48,132 bases of DNA from Cupriavidus phytohabitans. GTDB taxonomy: Bacteria; Pseudomonadota; Gammaproteobacteria; Burkholderiales; Burkholderiaceae. The translations under genes and the position numbers were made by a program. Location: the NCBI RefSeq assembly GCF_000426345.1, contig NZ_AUFE01000048.1, positions 1 through 48,132 on the forward strand, given 5' to 3'. A model generated the notes under the pieces. The model saw only the letters and a program-made list of their open reading frames with translations. It did not search any database and was not told the origin of the DNA. Every line of letters begins with the position of its first letter. Within the stretch, counting starts at the first letter, position 1. This document shows, piece by piece, positions 1 through 7,752 of the stretch.

Positions 1-1
1 C

Positions 2-118
2 GAGAACTGGCTCAAGCACACGCTGTTCTACAGCGAAGGCAACCGCCTCGACTACAAGCCGGTGAAGATGCAGCCGCTGACGGCTGAAAGCGTGCCGCCG
101 AAGGCCCGTACCTTCTGA
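2..118 (+). CDS. sdhA: Succinate dehydrogenase flavoprotein subunit, C-terminal end (partial)
   Basis: This is the last 38 codons of a gene that enters from the left edge; the frame is open from base 2 to a TGA at 116-118. The residues include NWLKHTLFY and YKPVKMQPL, which match the conserved C-terminal tail of SdhA, the FAD-binding catalytic subunit of complex II that oxidises succinate to fumarate. It lies 34 bp upstream of sdhB on the same strand, the usual order in an sdhCDAB operon. Only the tail is present, so the FAD site and active site cannot be checked. Confidence 0.9.
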   Translation, partial: ENWLKHTLFYSEGNRLDYKPVKMQPLTAESVPPKARTF

Positions 119-152
119 GCACCGCATCGTAGAGAAAACAGGACCCACAGAA

Positions 153-854
153 ATGAAGCGTATTTTCGAAGTCTACCGCTACGATCCGGACAAGGATGCG
201 GCGCCGCGCATGCAGACCTACGAGGTCGAGCTCGACGGCCACGAGCGCATGCTGCTGGACGCGCTGGTGAAGCTGAAGAAGCTGGACGAGACCATCTCGT
301 TCCGCCGTTCGTGCCGCGAAGGCGTGTGCGGCTCGGACGCGATGAACATCAACGGCAAGAACGGCCTGGCCTGCCTGACCAACATGCGCGAGCTGCCGGA
401 CCGCATCGTGCTGCGTCCGCTGCCCGGCCTGCCGGTAGTGCGCGACCTGATCGTCGACATGACGAACTTCTTCAAGCAGTACAACTCGATCAAGCCGTTC
501 CTGATCAACGACGAGCCGCCGCCCGAGAAAGAGCGCCTGCAGTCGCCGGAAGAGCGCGACGAGCTCGATGGCCTGTACGAGTGCATTCTCTGCGCGAGCT
601 GCTCGACGTCGTGCCCGTCGTTCTGGTGGAACCCGGACAAGTTCGTCGGCCCGGCCGGCCTGCTGCAGGCTTACCGCTTCATTGCGGACAGCCGCGACCA
701 GGCCACCAATGAGCGCCTGGACAACCTGAACGACCCGTACCGCCTGTTCCGCTGCCACAGCATCATGAACTGCGTCGACGTGTGCCCGAAGGGTCTGAAC
801 CCGACCAAGGCCATCGGCAAGATCAAGGAGCTGATGGTCCGCCGCGCGGTGTGA
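153..854 (+). CDS. sdhB: Succinate dehydrogenase iron-sulfur subunit
   Basis: This 233-residue protein has the full set of iron-sulfur ligands of complex II. The N-terminal [2Fe-2S] site reads C54, C59, D62 and C74, with Asp in place of the third Cys as in E. coli SdhB. The C-terminal ferredoxin-type domain has the CILCASCSTSCP motif (C144, C147, C150, C154) and CHSIMNCVDVCPKG (C201, C207, C211), which ligate the [4Fe-4S] and [3Fe-4S] clusters. The protein carries electrons from the SdhA flavin to ubiquinone at the membrane. The length is normal for the family. It follows sdhA closely and is the last sdh gene here. The sdhE and gltA genes that often follow in betaproteobacteria are absent. 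Confidence 0.97.
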   Translation: MKRIFEVYRYDPDKDAAPRMQTYEVELDGHERMLLDALVKLKKLDETISFRRSCREGVCGSDAMNINGKNGLACLTNMRELPDRIVLRPLPGLPVVRDLIVDMTNFFKQYNSIKPFLINDEPPPEKERLQSPEERDELDGLYECILCASCSTSCPSFWWNPDKFVGPAGLLQAYRFIADSRDQATNERLDNLNDPYRLFRCHSIMNCVDVCPKGLNPTKAIGKIKELMVRRAV

Positions 855-1127
855 GGCGTCACGGCGCCGGTTAGTGCGCCCCCCACCGCATCTGCCTAGG
901 GCATCTTTCGCCAATTCTTTTCACACCGCGGAAAGACTTCCGGGCGGTAGAAAGTCAACGTGTACGAAGGGGGCGGCAAGCCCCGCTCGCTGGCGATGGA
1001 CGCCTGTCAGCGCGCCGGATTTGTACGCCGCATCGCCCCCATCCTGCTCGAAAAGCGCCTCAAGCCGATTCTTCCCATTTAATAGACTCGTCGCGCATGC
1101 AGTCAGGCGCGCTTCTCACTATGCATT

Positions 1128-1238
1128 GCCGGTATCGAACCCGTGGGAGGATCGAGCGCGGACTACGTGAAGGTCATTGCCGACGAGGCGGCTCGCTATG
1201 CGCAGACCATCAAGGTTGCGCATGTCGTTGCCGAGTAA
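1128..1238 (+). pseudogene. C-terminal remnant of a Bug-type tripartite tricarboxylate receptor
   Basis: The frame ending at TAA 1236-1238 reads AGIEPVGGSSADYVKVIADE followed by AARYAQTIKVAHVVAE. This matches the C-terminus of Bug periplasmic receptors; the intact Bug protein at 26931-27920 ends with the comparable AGIEPAGGSPAQF...KWAKVAKNAG. No upstream Bug sequence (signal peptide, PGGGTD or YKG motif) is readable in the preceding 270 bp. The piece is therefore a remnant of a deleted gene lying between sdhB and the pcaQ regulator. Confidence 0.72.
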
Positions 1239-1261
1239 GTCGCGAAGCCCATCCGCCGTGG

Positions 1262-1290
1262 AACCTGAGCCTGATGACCAGGCTCAGGTT
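1262..1290. terminator. Strong 12-bp hairpin after the Bug remnant
   Basis: AACCTGAGCCTG at 1262-1273 is perfectly complementary to CAGGCTCAGGTT at 1279-1290, with a five-base loop. It lies 23 bp after the stop of the Bug remnant and about 115 bp beyond the stop of the convergent pcaQ gene. The stem ends in TT but has no long T-tract. It probably served the lost Bug gene and may now separate the two convergent units. Confidence 0.6.
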
Positions 1291-1406
1291 TCACGCTTGC
1301 CGGGCGCTCTCGATAACACACCGACCCCGGCAATCAAAAGTTCGCCAAACCGGTTGACGCGCTCCTGCGTGACACGAACATTCGGTCCGAAAATACAGAT
1401 CGTCCG

Positions 1407-2378
1407 TCACGGCGCCGGCCGGCCGTGCCATGAAGCGTCCCGATGCGCCGCCGCCCGGACGCAGTCCGCCAGCGCCTCCGCCATCGGCGTCAGCGCGCGG
1501 TCCTTGTGCCGCAGCAGGCCGACCGGCTCCTCGGTGCCGAGGGTATCGATCGGCAATGCCACCAGGCCACCTTCGTCCAGCGCGCGGCGGGCGGCGGACG
1601 TCGGCGCGGCCCAGACGCAGTCGCTCTGCTCCGCAAGCAGGCGCCCCAGATAGGCGTCTGAGGTCTCCACGCAGCCGTCCGGCAGGCGCAGTCCGTGGCG
1701 CGCCAGCAGGCTTTCGGTGTTGTGACGGGGAATCGAGCCCACGGCGGGAATCACCAGCGGCCACGCCAGGCAGTCAAGCATCGTCGCGCGCGAGGCCTGC
1801 GCCAGCGCATGGCCGGGACGCACGGCCAGCACCAGGGAGTCCGGCCCCAGCGACTCGAACCACAGGCTTTCCATGGCGACCGGGTCGTCCATGCGGCCGA
1901 TCACCAGGTCCAGCACGTCTGCCTTGAGCTGGTCGATCAGGTTGCGGTTCATGCCGGTGCGGATGTCGAGGCCGACTTCCGGAAAGCTGGCGCGAAACCG
2001 CAGCACGGCATCGGTGAGCACGGCGGGCACCACACTTGGCAGCGCCCCCAGGCGGATGCGCTCGTGCGTCTGCGCCGCCTCGCCCGTGACGCTGCCGGCG
2101 GCGGCGTCGATGTCGGCCAGGATGCGCAGCGCATGCTGCAGGAAGCGGGTCCCCGCGGTGGTCAGCTCGGTGCCTGCACGCCGCCGCACCAGCAGCCGGG
2201 TGCCGGCCAGTTCCTCCAGTTCGCTCAGTGTCTTGGAAACGGCCGGCTGGGTCAGCCCGAGACGCTCAGCGGCGCGTGCGAGATGCTGCGTTTGCGACAC
2301 CGCCACAAAGCAGGACAGGTGCCGCAGCCGCACACGGTTGCGGAAGATGTCCTGGGTGCCCTGTCCTTGTCGTTCCAT
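1407..2378 (-). CDS. pcaQ: LysR-family activator of the pca operon (PcaQ-like)
   Basis: The 323-residue protein has an N-terminal winged HTH (about residues 17-76, containing FVAVSQTQHLARAAERLGLT and QPAVSKTLSELE) and a LysR substrate-binding domain to about residue 310. The early motif RNRVRLRHLSCFVAV and the divergent position next to pcaHG fit PcaQ, the LysR activator of protocatechuate genes that responds to a pathway intermediate (3-carboxymuconate in rhizobia). No clear Shine-Dalgarno precedes the ATG at 2378. The 97 bp between it and pcaH is AT-rich and is where a LysR protein would be expected to bind. Function is assigned from family and context. Confidence 0.85.
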   Translation of the reverse strand: MERQGQGTQDIFRNRVRLRHLSCFVAVSQTQHLARAAERLGLTQPAVSKTLSELEELAGTRLLVRRRAGTELTTAGTRFLQHALRILADIDAAAGSVTGEAAQTHERIRLGALPSVVPAVLTDAVLRFRASFPEVGLDIRTGMNRNLIDQLKADVLDLVIGRMDDPVAMESLWFESLGPDSLVLAVRPGHALAQASRATMLDCLAWPLVIPAVGSIPRHNTESLLARHGLRLPDGCVETSDAYLGRLLAEQSDCVWAAPTSAARRALDEGGLVALPIDTLGTEEPVGLLRHKDRALTPMAEALADCVRAAAHRDASWHGRPAP

Positions 2379-2408
2379 ATCTAAAATTCATCTAATTTTC
2401 CGAATATC

Positions 2409-2421
2409 TCAATTTACTTGA
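2409..2421. promoter_or_regulatory. Candidate LysR-type (T-N11-A) site between pcaQ and pcaH
   Basis: TCAATTTACTTGA is an interrupted inverted repeat (TCAA-N5-TTGA) fitting the T-N11-A pattern of LysR boxes. It lies in an unusually AT-rich stretch (about 2380-2440) between the divergent pcaQ and pcaH starts. A PcaQ role is inferred from position only. Confidence 0.4.
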
Positions 2422-2475
2422 ATTTGAGTGTGTCTTAAAGTCATTCCACCCCCCGACACCATGGAGACAAGCAGC

Positions 2476-3177
2476 ATGCCCAGCCTTGCCCAGTACCGCC
2501 GTCCCTACTGGGACACCCAGCCCGAATACCGCTTCGATCCCTATGGCTCGACCGTGTTGCGCTCGCCGTCGCAGCCGCTGGTACGGATCCCGCAGACGTT
2601 GTCCGAAGTGACGGGGCCGACCTTCGGCGCCGAGTTTATGCGTGAGGGCGACAACGACCTGACCGTCGGCAACGGCGGCGATCCGATCGGCGAACGGATC
2701 CTTGTCACCGGCCGCGTGCTGGACGAGAACGGCCGCCCGGTCCCGCATGCGCTGATCGAAGTCTGGCAGGCCAATGCCGCCGGCCGCTACGTGCACAAGC
2801 GCGACCAGCACGATGCCCCGCTGGACCCGCATTTCTCCGGCGAAGGCCGCACGGTGACCGACGCCGACGGCCGCTACCAGTTCAAGACCATCAAGCCCGG
2901 CGCCTACCCCTGGCGCAACCACCACAACGCCTGGCGGCCGCAGCATATCCACTTCTCGCTGTTCGGGAACGCGTATGCGACGCGCCTGGTGACGCAGATG
3001 TATTTCCCGGGCGACCCCCTGCTGCCGTTCGACCCGATCTTCCAGTGCGTGCCCGACGAGAAGGCGCGCCAGCGACTGATCGCCACGCTTGACTGGGAGA
3101 CCACGCAGCCCGAGTACGCGCTGGGCTACCGTTTCGATATCGTGCTGCGTGGCCGCGATGCCACGCCGATGGAGTAA
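2476..3177 (+). CDS. pcaH: Protocatechuate 3,4-dioxygenase beta subunit
   Basis: PcaH is the iron-binding subunit of the intradiol dioxygenase that opens the protocatechuate ring to 3-carboxy-cis,cis-muconate. All four Fe(III) ligands are visible: Y105 in GRYVHKRDQ, Y144 in PGAYPWRN, and H157 and H159 in RPQHIHF. The start at 2476 gives the usual 233 residues and has GGAGAC seven bases upstream. The upstream in-frame ATGs at 2428 and 2461 would add residues not typical of the family. It is followed four bases after its stop by pcaG, so the alpha and beta subunits are made together. It is divergent from pcaQ. Confidence 0.96.
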   Translation: MPSLAQYRRPYWDTQPEYRFDPYGSTVLRSPSQPLVRIPQTLSEVTGPTFGAEFMREGDNDLTVGNGGDPIGERILVTGRVLDENGRPVPHALIEVWQANAAGRYVHKRDQHDAPLDPHFSGEGRTVTDADGRYQFKTIKPGAYPWRNHHNAWRPQHIHFSLFGNAYATRLVTQMYFPGDPLLPFDPIFQCVPDEKARQRLIATLDWETTQPEYALGYRFDIVLRGRDATPME

Positions 3178-3181
3178 GACC

Positions 3182-3751
3182 ATGCTGTATGCCACCGCTT
3201 CCCAGACTGTCGGCCCCTACCTGCACATCGGCCTGACCGGCCTGAACTGCGCCGACCTCACCGCCGACGCCCCTGAACTGGCCGGCCAGCGCATCGTCAT
3301 CGAAGGCCGCGTGACCGACGGCACCGGCGCCCCGGTGCCCGACGGCATGGTCGAGATCTGGCAGGCCAACCCGGCCGGCCGCTACCGCCATCCGGAGGAC
3401 ACGCGCGAACTGCCGCTGGTGCCGGGCTTCACCGGCTTCGGCCGCGTGCCCACCGCCGAAGACGGCTCCTTCCGCTTTGTCACCGTCAAACCGGGCGTGG
3501 TGCCGGGCGCGGACGGCAAGCCGCAGGCCCCGCACATCATGGTGTCGGTGTTCATGCGCGGCCTGGTCAAGCATGTGGCCACGCGCCTGTACTTCCCGGA
3601 CGAAGCCGAGGCCAATGCCGCCGACAGCGTGCTGGCGCAAGTGCCGGCCGGGCGGCGCGGCACGCTCGTCGCTTCGGCCCAGGGCAATGGCACGCTGCGT
3701 TGGGACGTGGTGCTGCAGGGTCTGGCCGAAACGGTATTCTTCGACATCTGA
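3182..3751 (+). CDS. pcaG: Protocatechuate 3,4-dioxygenase alpha subunit
   Basis: The 189-residue protein begins MLYATASQTVGPYLHIGL, a typical PcaG start, and has the intradiol dioxygenase fold motifs GRVTDGTGAPVPDGMVEIWQ and GRYRHPEDTRE. PcaG lacks the complete iron-ligand set and forms the substrate pocket with PcaH in a mixed oligomer. The ATG at 3182 follows the pcaH stop by four bases. A 9-bp hairpin follows the gene at 3767-3795, before pcaB. Confidence 0.95.
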   Translation: MLYATASQTVGPYLHIGLTGLNCADLTADAPELAGQRIVIEGRVTDGTGAPVPDGMVEIWQANPAGRYRHPEDTRELPLVPGFTGFGRVPTAEDGSFRFVTVKPGVVPGADGKPQAPHIMVSVFMRGLVKHVATRLYFPDEAEANAADSVLAQVPAGRRGTLVASAQGNGTLRWDVVLQGLAETVFFDI

Positions 3752-3766
3752 CGCATCTCGCAACAT

Positions 3767-3795
3767 CGTGCCGCCGCTGATATCGTGGCGGCACG
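3767..3795 (+). other. Intercistronic hairpin between pcaG and pcaB
   Basis: CGTGCCGCC at 3767-3775 pairs perfectly with GGCGGCACG at 3787-3795 over an 11-base loop. It has no T-tract, so it is more likely an mRNA-stability or partial-attenuation element within the pca transcript than a terminator. Confidence 0.4.
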
Positions 3796-3813
3796 CATTT
3801 CCCACGCCCCCAA

Positions 3814-5202
3814 ATGCCAAGCTCGACCCGCCTCACCGATCCCATGTTCGGCAGCACGGCCGCGCTGGAGATCTTCTCCGATACCGGCGCGGTGCAGCGC
3901 ATGCTCGCGGTCGAAGCCGCGCTGGCCCGTGCCGAGGCCCGCTGCGGCGTCATTCCCGCGGCGGCTGCATCGGTCATCTCCGAAGTCTGCGCGGATCCTG
4001 CCGTCATCGGCCTGGACGCCCTGGCGCAGGCCGCCGTTGCCGCCGGCAACCTCGCCATTCCCTTCGTGAAGCAGCTGACCGCCGCCGTGGCGGCGCGCGA
4101 TGCCGAAGCCGCGCGCTTTGTCCACTGGGGCGCCACCAGCCAGGACATCCTCGACACCGCGCTGGTGCTACAGCTGGACGATGCCTTACCCCTGCTGCAA
4201 GCAGACCTGCTCGCACTGGGCCATGCCTGCGCCGCACTGGCCACAGCGCATCGCGATACGCCGATGGTCGGCCGCACCTGGCTGCAGCATGCCTTGCCCG
4301 CCACCTTCGGCCTGAAGGCCGCGGGCTGGCTGGACGCGCTGCGCCGCGACCTGGGCCGGCTGGACGCGGCACGGGGCCGCGCCCGCGCGCTGCAGTTCGG
4401 CGGCGCGGCCGGCACGCTGGCCAGCCTCGGCGGGGCTGCCCCCGACGTGGCCCGCGCGCTGGCGTGCGAGCTGGGGCTGGACCTGCCCGCCCTGCCCTGG
4501 CACGCGCATCGCGACCGGCTGGTCGAGGTGGCCGCCACGCTCGGCATGCTCACCGGCGCGCTGGGCAAGATGGCGCGCGATATCTCGCTGATGATGCAGA
4601 CCGAAGTCGCGGAAGTGGCCGAGCCGTCCGGCCCAGGGCGCGGCGGCTCCAGCACCATGCCGCACAAGCGCAACCCGGTGGGATGCGCCGCCGTGCTGAC
4701 CGCCGCGGTGCGGGTACCGCCGCTGGTCGCGACCATGCTGTCGGGCATGGTGCAGGAGCACGAGCGCGCGCTGGGTGGCTGGCAGGCGGAATGGGACACG
4801 CTGCCGCAGATCGTCACGCTCGCCGCGGGAGCGCTGCGCCAGATGGGCGAGGTGGCCGCCGGCCTGCAGGTGGACACCGCGCGCATGCGCGCCAACCTCG
4901 GCCTCACGCACGGGCTGATCCTTGGCGAGGCCGCCATGCTGGAACTCGGCGGCCGCATCGGACGACTGGAAGCGCACCACGTGGTCGAGCAGGCGTCGCG
5001 CCGCGCGGTGACGCACGGCATCACCCTGCGCGAGGCGCTGGCACAGACGCTCGATGAGAATCCCGCCCATGCGGGGCTGCTCGACGATGCCGCGCTCGAC
5101 CGCCTGGCCGACCCCGCCAACTATTCCGGCCAGTCCGCGGCGTTCACCGATGCCGCCGTGCAGGCCTGGCACGCGGCGCTGGCACAACGCGGCGTCCGCT
5201 GA
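3814..5202 (+). CDS. pcaB: 3-carboxy-cis,cis-muconate cycloisomerase
   Basis: This 462-residue protein belongs to the fumarase/aspartase superfamily. The signature loop GSSTMPHKRNP (about residues 278-289) and the HWGATSQDILDTA motif are intact. PcaB converts 3-carboxymuconate to 4-carboxymuconolactone, the second step of the protocatechuate branch. The C-terminal extension of about 100 residues, ending LAQRGVR, is normal for bacterial PcaB. It lies 62 bp after pcaG and 37 bp before pcaL, in pathway order within the operon. Confidence 0.95.
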   Translation: MPSSTRLTDPMFGSTAALEIFSDTGAVQRMLAVEAALARAEARCGVIPAAAASVISEVCADPAVIGLDALAQAAVAAGNLAIPFVKQLTAAVAARDAEAARFVHWGATSQDILDTALVLQLDDALPLLQADLLALGHACAALATAHRDTPMVGRTWLQHALPATFGLKAAGWLDALRRDLGRLDAARGRARALQFGGAAGTLASLGGAAPDVARALACELGLDLPALPWHAHRDRLVEVAATLGMLTGALGKMARDISLMMQTEVAEVAEPSGPGRGGSSTMPHKRNPVGCAAVLTAAVRVPPLVATMLSGMVQEHERALGGWQAEWDTLPQIVTLAAGALRQMGEVAAGLQVDTARMRANLGLTHGLILGEAAMLELGGRIGRLEAHHVVEQASRRAVTHGITLREALAQTLDENPAHAGLLDDAALDRLADPANYSGQSAAFTDAAVQAWHAALAQRGVR

Positions 5203-5239
5203 TTGCACACCACCACAGACAGGATTCCAGGAGACAGCC

Positions 5240-6430
5240 TTGCCCTATCTCGATCACGCCGGAGCCCGGCTCTTCTATACCGTGGATGGCCCGGACAAAG
5301 CGCCGGCCATCGTCTTTTCCAATTCGCTCGGCACCGACCACACCATGTGGCAGCCGCAGGCCGACGCCCTGGCCGGGCGCTTTCGCGTGGTGCGCTATGA
5401 CACGCGCGGCCACGGACGCTCGACCGCGCCCGGCGATGCCTACACCATGGAGCAGCTAGGCAGCGACGTGCTGGCCATCCTTGATGCGCTGGGCATCGAA
5501 CAGGCCGCCTTCTGCGGCGTGTCGATGGGCGGACTGACCGGCATGTGGCTGGGCGTGCATGCGCCACAACGCTTCCCGAAGATAGTGCTGGCCAATACCG
5601 CGGCGAAGATAGGCAATGCCGACGGCTGGAACACCCGCATCGACAGCGTGCTGCGCGATGGCATGGGCGTGATGGTGGCGCCCTCCATCCAGCGCTGGTT
5701 CACCCCTGCCTTTGCCGCCACCGCGGAGCGCGCGCTGGATCCACTGCGCGCGGTGCTGGCGGCACTCGACCCGCGCGGCTATGCCGCCAGCTGCGCCGCG
5801 GTGCGCGATGCGGATTTCCGCGAGGCCGTGCGCACCATTACCGTGCCGGTGCTGGTCATCGCGGGCAGCAACGACCCGTCCACGACGGCGCAGGAAGGCC
5901 GCGACCTGGCCGCCGCGATGCCGGATGCGCGTTTCGTCGAGCTGCCGGCCGCGCATATCTCCAGCTTCGAGCAACCCGGCCGCTTTACCGCGGCGCTGCT
6001 CGACTTCATCCTGGGCCGCCTGCCCGTCACCGATGACGCGGCGCGCTACGAGGCCGGTCTGTCGGTGCGCCGTGCGGTGCTAGGCAGCGCTCACGTCGAC
6101 CGGTCGCTGGCGCGCCTGACACCGCTCAACGAGGAATTCCAGAACCTGATCACACGCTATGCCTGGGGAGAAATCTGGACCCGTGAAGGGCTGCCGCGGC
6201 ACACGCGCAGCCTGCTGACCATTGCCATGATGGTGGCGCTGAACCGCTCGGACGAACTGAAGCTGCATCTGCGCGCCGCCGCCAACAATGGCGTGACCCG
6301 CGACGAGATCAAGGAAGTGCTGCTGCAGACCGCCATCTACTGCGGCGTGCCGGCGGCCAACTCGGCCTTCCATATGGCCGAGGAGGTATTCGCGGCAATG
6401 GATGAGGCGAACCGTGGGACGCAAGCCTGA
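5240..6430 (+). CDS. pcaL: Fused 3-oxoadipate enol-lactonase / 4-carboxymuconolactone decarboxylase
   Basis: This 396-residue protein joins two pathway enzymes. Residues 1 to about 256 form an alpha/beta hydrolase (PcaD) with nucleophile elbow GVSMGG (Ser95) and a catalytic His near residue 239 in AAHISSFEQP. Residues about 265-396 are a carboxymuconolactone decarboxylase (PcaC) containing NLITRYAWGEIWTR and GVPAANSAFH. Together they carry out lactone decarboxylation and hydrolysis to 3-oxoadipate. The start is TTG at 5240, with AGGAGA six bases upstream; the longer frame from 5054 would overlap pcaB heavily and add non-homologous residues. The genes for the next steps (pcaIJ, pcaF) are not in the window. 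Confidence 0.93.
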   Translation: MPYLDHAGARLFYTVDGPDKAPAIVFSNSLGTDHTMWQPQADALAGRFRVVRYDTRGHGRSTAPGDAYTMEQLGSDVLAILDALGIEQAAFCGVSMGGLTGMWLGVHAPQRFPKIVLANTAAKIGNADGWNTRIDSVLRDGMGVMVAPSIQRWFTPAFAATAERALDPLRAVLAALDPRGYAASCAAVRDADFREAVRTITVPVLVIAGSNDPSTTAQEGRDLAAAMPDARFVELPAAHISSFEQPGRFTAALLDFILGRLPVTDDAARYEAGLSVRRAVLGSAHVDRSLARLTPLNEEFQNLITRYAWGEIWTREGLPRHTRSLLTIAMMVALNRSDELKLHLRAAANNGVTRDEIKEVLLQTAIYCGVPAANSAFHMAEEVFAAMDEANRGTQA

Positions 6431-6460
6431 GCGGGCACTGCCGGATATGCCGGACAGCGC

Positions 6461-6496
6461 TGGCCAGCGGATCCCTGTCCTGCTCCGCGCTGGCCA
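6461..6496 (+). terminator. Possible hairpin terminator after pcaL
   Basis: TGGCCAGCGGA (6461-6471) pairs with TCCGCGCTGGCCA (6484-6496) apart from a two-base bulge. It begins 30 bp after the pcaL stop and has no T-tract, so termination is only a suggestion. Confidence 0.3.
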
Positions 6497-6546
6497 CCGG
6501 TGCAGCATCGTGCGCGTGCCAGGCAACGCTGATCCGCGGCAGGCGT

Positions 6547-6768
6547 CTACGGCGCGCGAGTCGAAGGCCGCGTATCTCGTACCGACGTTGGCGCCGGATA
6601 CACCTCGTCACCAGCCGCGATAGGCTCGCGCGGCGGTGGCGGTGTCCCCCTGGTATCCCGCGGAACGCCTTCGCATCCCGCCAGGCCGGCTGAGAGAAAG
6701 GCGATGACCGCGCACTGGGCCAGGGCACGGCCTTTGCCGAGGCGTGAGAACAAGAGGTGGAGTTGCAT
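6547..6768 (-). CDS. Small predicted lipoprotein
   Basis: The 73-residue frame starts MQLHLLFSRLGKGRALAQCA and contains a hydrophobic stretch ending in the lipobox LAGC (Cys at about residue 32). A proline-rich mature part follows (RGTPPPPREP). This is the pattern of a small outer-membrane lipoprotein exported by Sec and processed by signal peptidase II. No family is recognised. The N-terminal region before the hydrophobic core is rather long, so a later start is possible. It is convergent with pcaL and lies downstream of the GntR gene on the same strand. Confidence 0.45.
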   Translation of the reverse strand: MQLHLLFSRLGKGRALAQCAVIAFLSAGLAGCEGVPRDTRGTPPPPREPIAAGDEVYPAPTSVRDTRPSTRAP

Positions 6769-6879
6769 TGGCGCCCCATCGAAAGGTCTTGTTCTCTAGC
6801 TTAGTGCACTTCTCCAGGGGCCGGGAACGCCAACACATTCCCGCTCGCTGGCGGAAATGATGGCGCAATTGATGGCGCG

Positions 6880-7641
6880 CTAGCGCTGGTGGCTTCCCAG
6901 GGCGCGAATGGCCGCTTCACGCGAATTTGCGATGCGCTTGTGCGCCGTCTGCAAGACCGCATCGATGTCTCGCTTGGAAACGGCACGCTGCAGGGCTCGC
7001 CAGGTCTTCAGGGAATTCTCCAGCGAGCCGGGATGGCATGCGAGCCCGAGCCGCACGTAGCGCAGCACCCGCAGCGAGATGGAATTCAGCAACTCTCCGA
7101 CCAGCCGGTTGCTCGACAGGTCTGCCATGGCCATATTCGCCACAAAGGTGACGCTGATATAGGCGTCCACCGATTCCTCGACGGCCTTGCCGAACTGCGG
7201 CATGAACTTCTCGAACCAGGCATCCAGCGCGTCCGCACGCTCTTGCACCAGCTGCCTGAGCAGGATTGCAAACAGCGCATCCCGAACGACGTAGATATCG
7301 CGCAGATCCTGGGCATTGGGCTCGGTGACAATGGCCCCGCGCCGCGCGCGAAACTCGACCAGGCGCTCCCGCTCCAGAATGCGCAAAGCTTCGCGCACCG
7401 GCGCGCGGCTGACCTCCAACACTTCGCAGATGTCATTCTCAAGCAGGCGTTGGCCCGCGTGGATCGCATCGACGGTGATCAGGCCCGCCAGCCGCACCGC
7501 AATCTGGTCCGCGACTGATGCCGACCAGTCGCGGCCATGCTTGAGCGCGTGCTCGACGGCAAGCATGACCGGGTTTTGCGGTGTTTGCAGCGCCAGCAGC
7601 GATTGCAGGTCTGGTGTGTTGGTGGTCTTGAGTCGACCCAT
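6880..7641 (-). CDS. GntR-family (FCD-type) transcriptional regulator
   Basis: The 253-residue protein has a GntR winged HTH (about residues 36-100; SRAPVREALRILERERLVEF) and an all-helical C-terminal FCD-like ligand domain. The start at 7641 (MGRLKTTNTPDL) has AAGGAT eight bases upstream; the longer frame to 7731 reads through the promoter. A TTGTCGACAA palindrome lies 38 bp upstream and is a candidate operator. It follows the AraC gene on the same strand after 111 bp. Its target and effector cannot be read from the sequence, and no catabolic operon lies directly beside it. Confidence 0.85.
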   Translation of the reverse strand: MGRLKTTNTPDLQSLLALQTPQNPVMLAVEHALKHGRDWSASVADQIAVRLAGLITVDAIHAGQRLLENDICEVLEVSRAPVREALRILERERLVEFRARRGAIVTEPNAQDLRDIYVVRDALFAILLRQLVQERADALDAWFEKFMPQFGKAVEESVDAYISVTFVANMAMADLSSNRLVGELLNSISLRVLRYVRLGLACHPGSLENSLKTWRALQRAVSKRDIDAVLQTAHKRIANSREAAIRALGSHQR

Positions 7642-7678
7642 GCGTGGTGATCCTTGGTTCCGCTCGTTGGTTAGGTTT

Positions 7679-7688
7679 TTGTCGACAA
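7679..7688. promoter_or_regulatory. Palindrome TTGTCGACAA upstream of the GntR gene
   Basis: This perfect 10-bp palindrome lies 38-47 bp upstream of the GntR ATG, inside the likely promoter. GntR proteins of the FadR/FCD class often bind short TGTNNACA-like sites, so autoregulation is plausible. Confidence 0.4.
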
Positions 7689-7752
7689 TACTAAGTCCAC
7701 CCAGCCCTCGGCGGCAACCAGAACGTCGCATCTGGCATGGCGTCGTGAAGTG

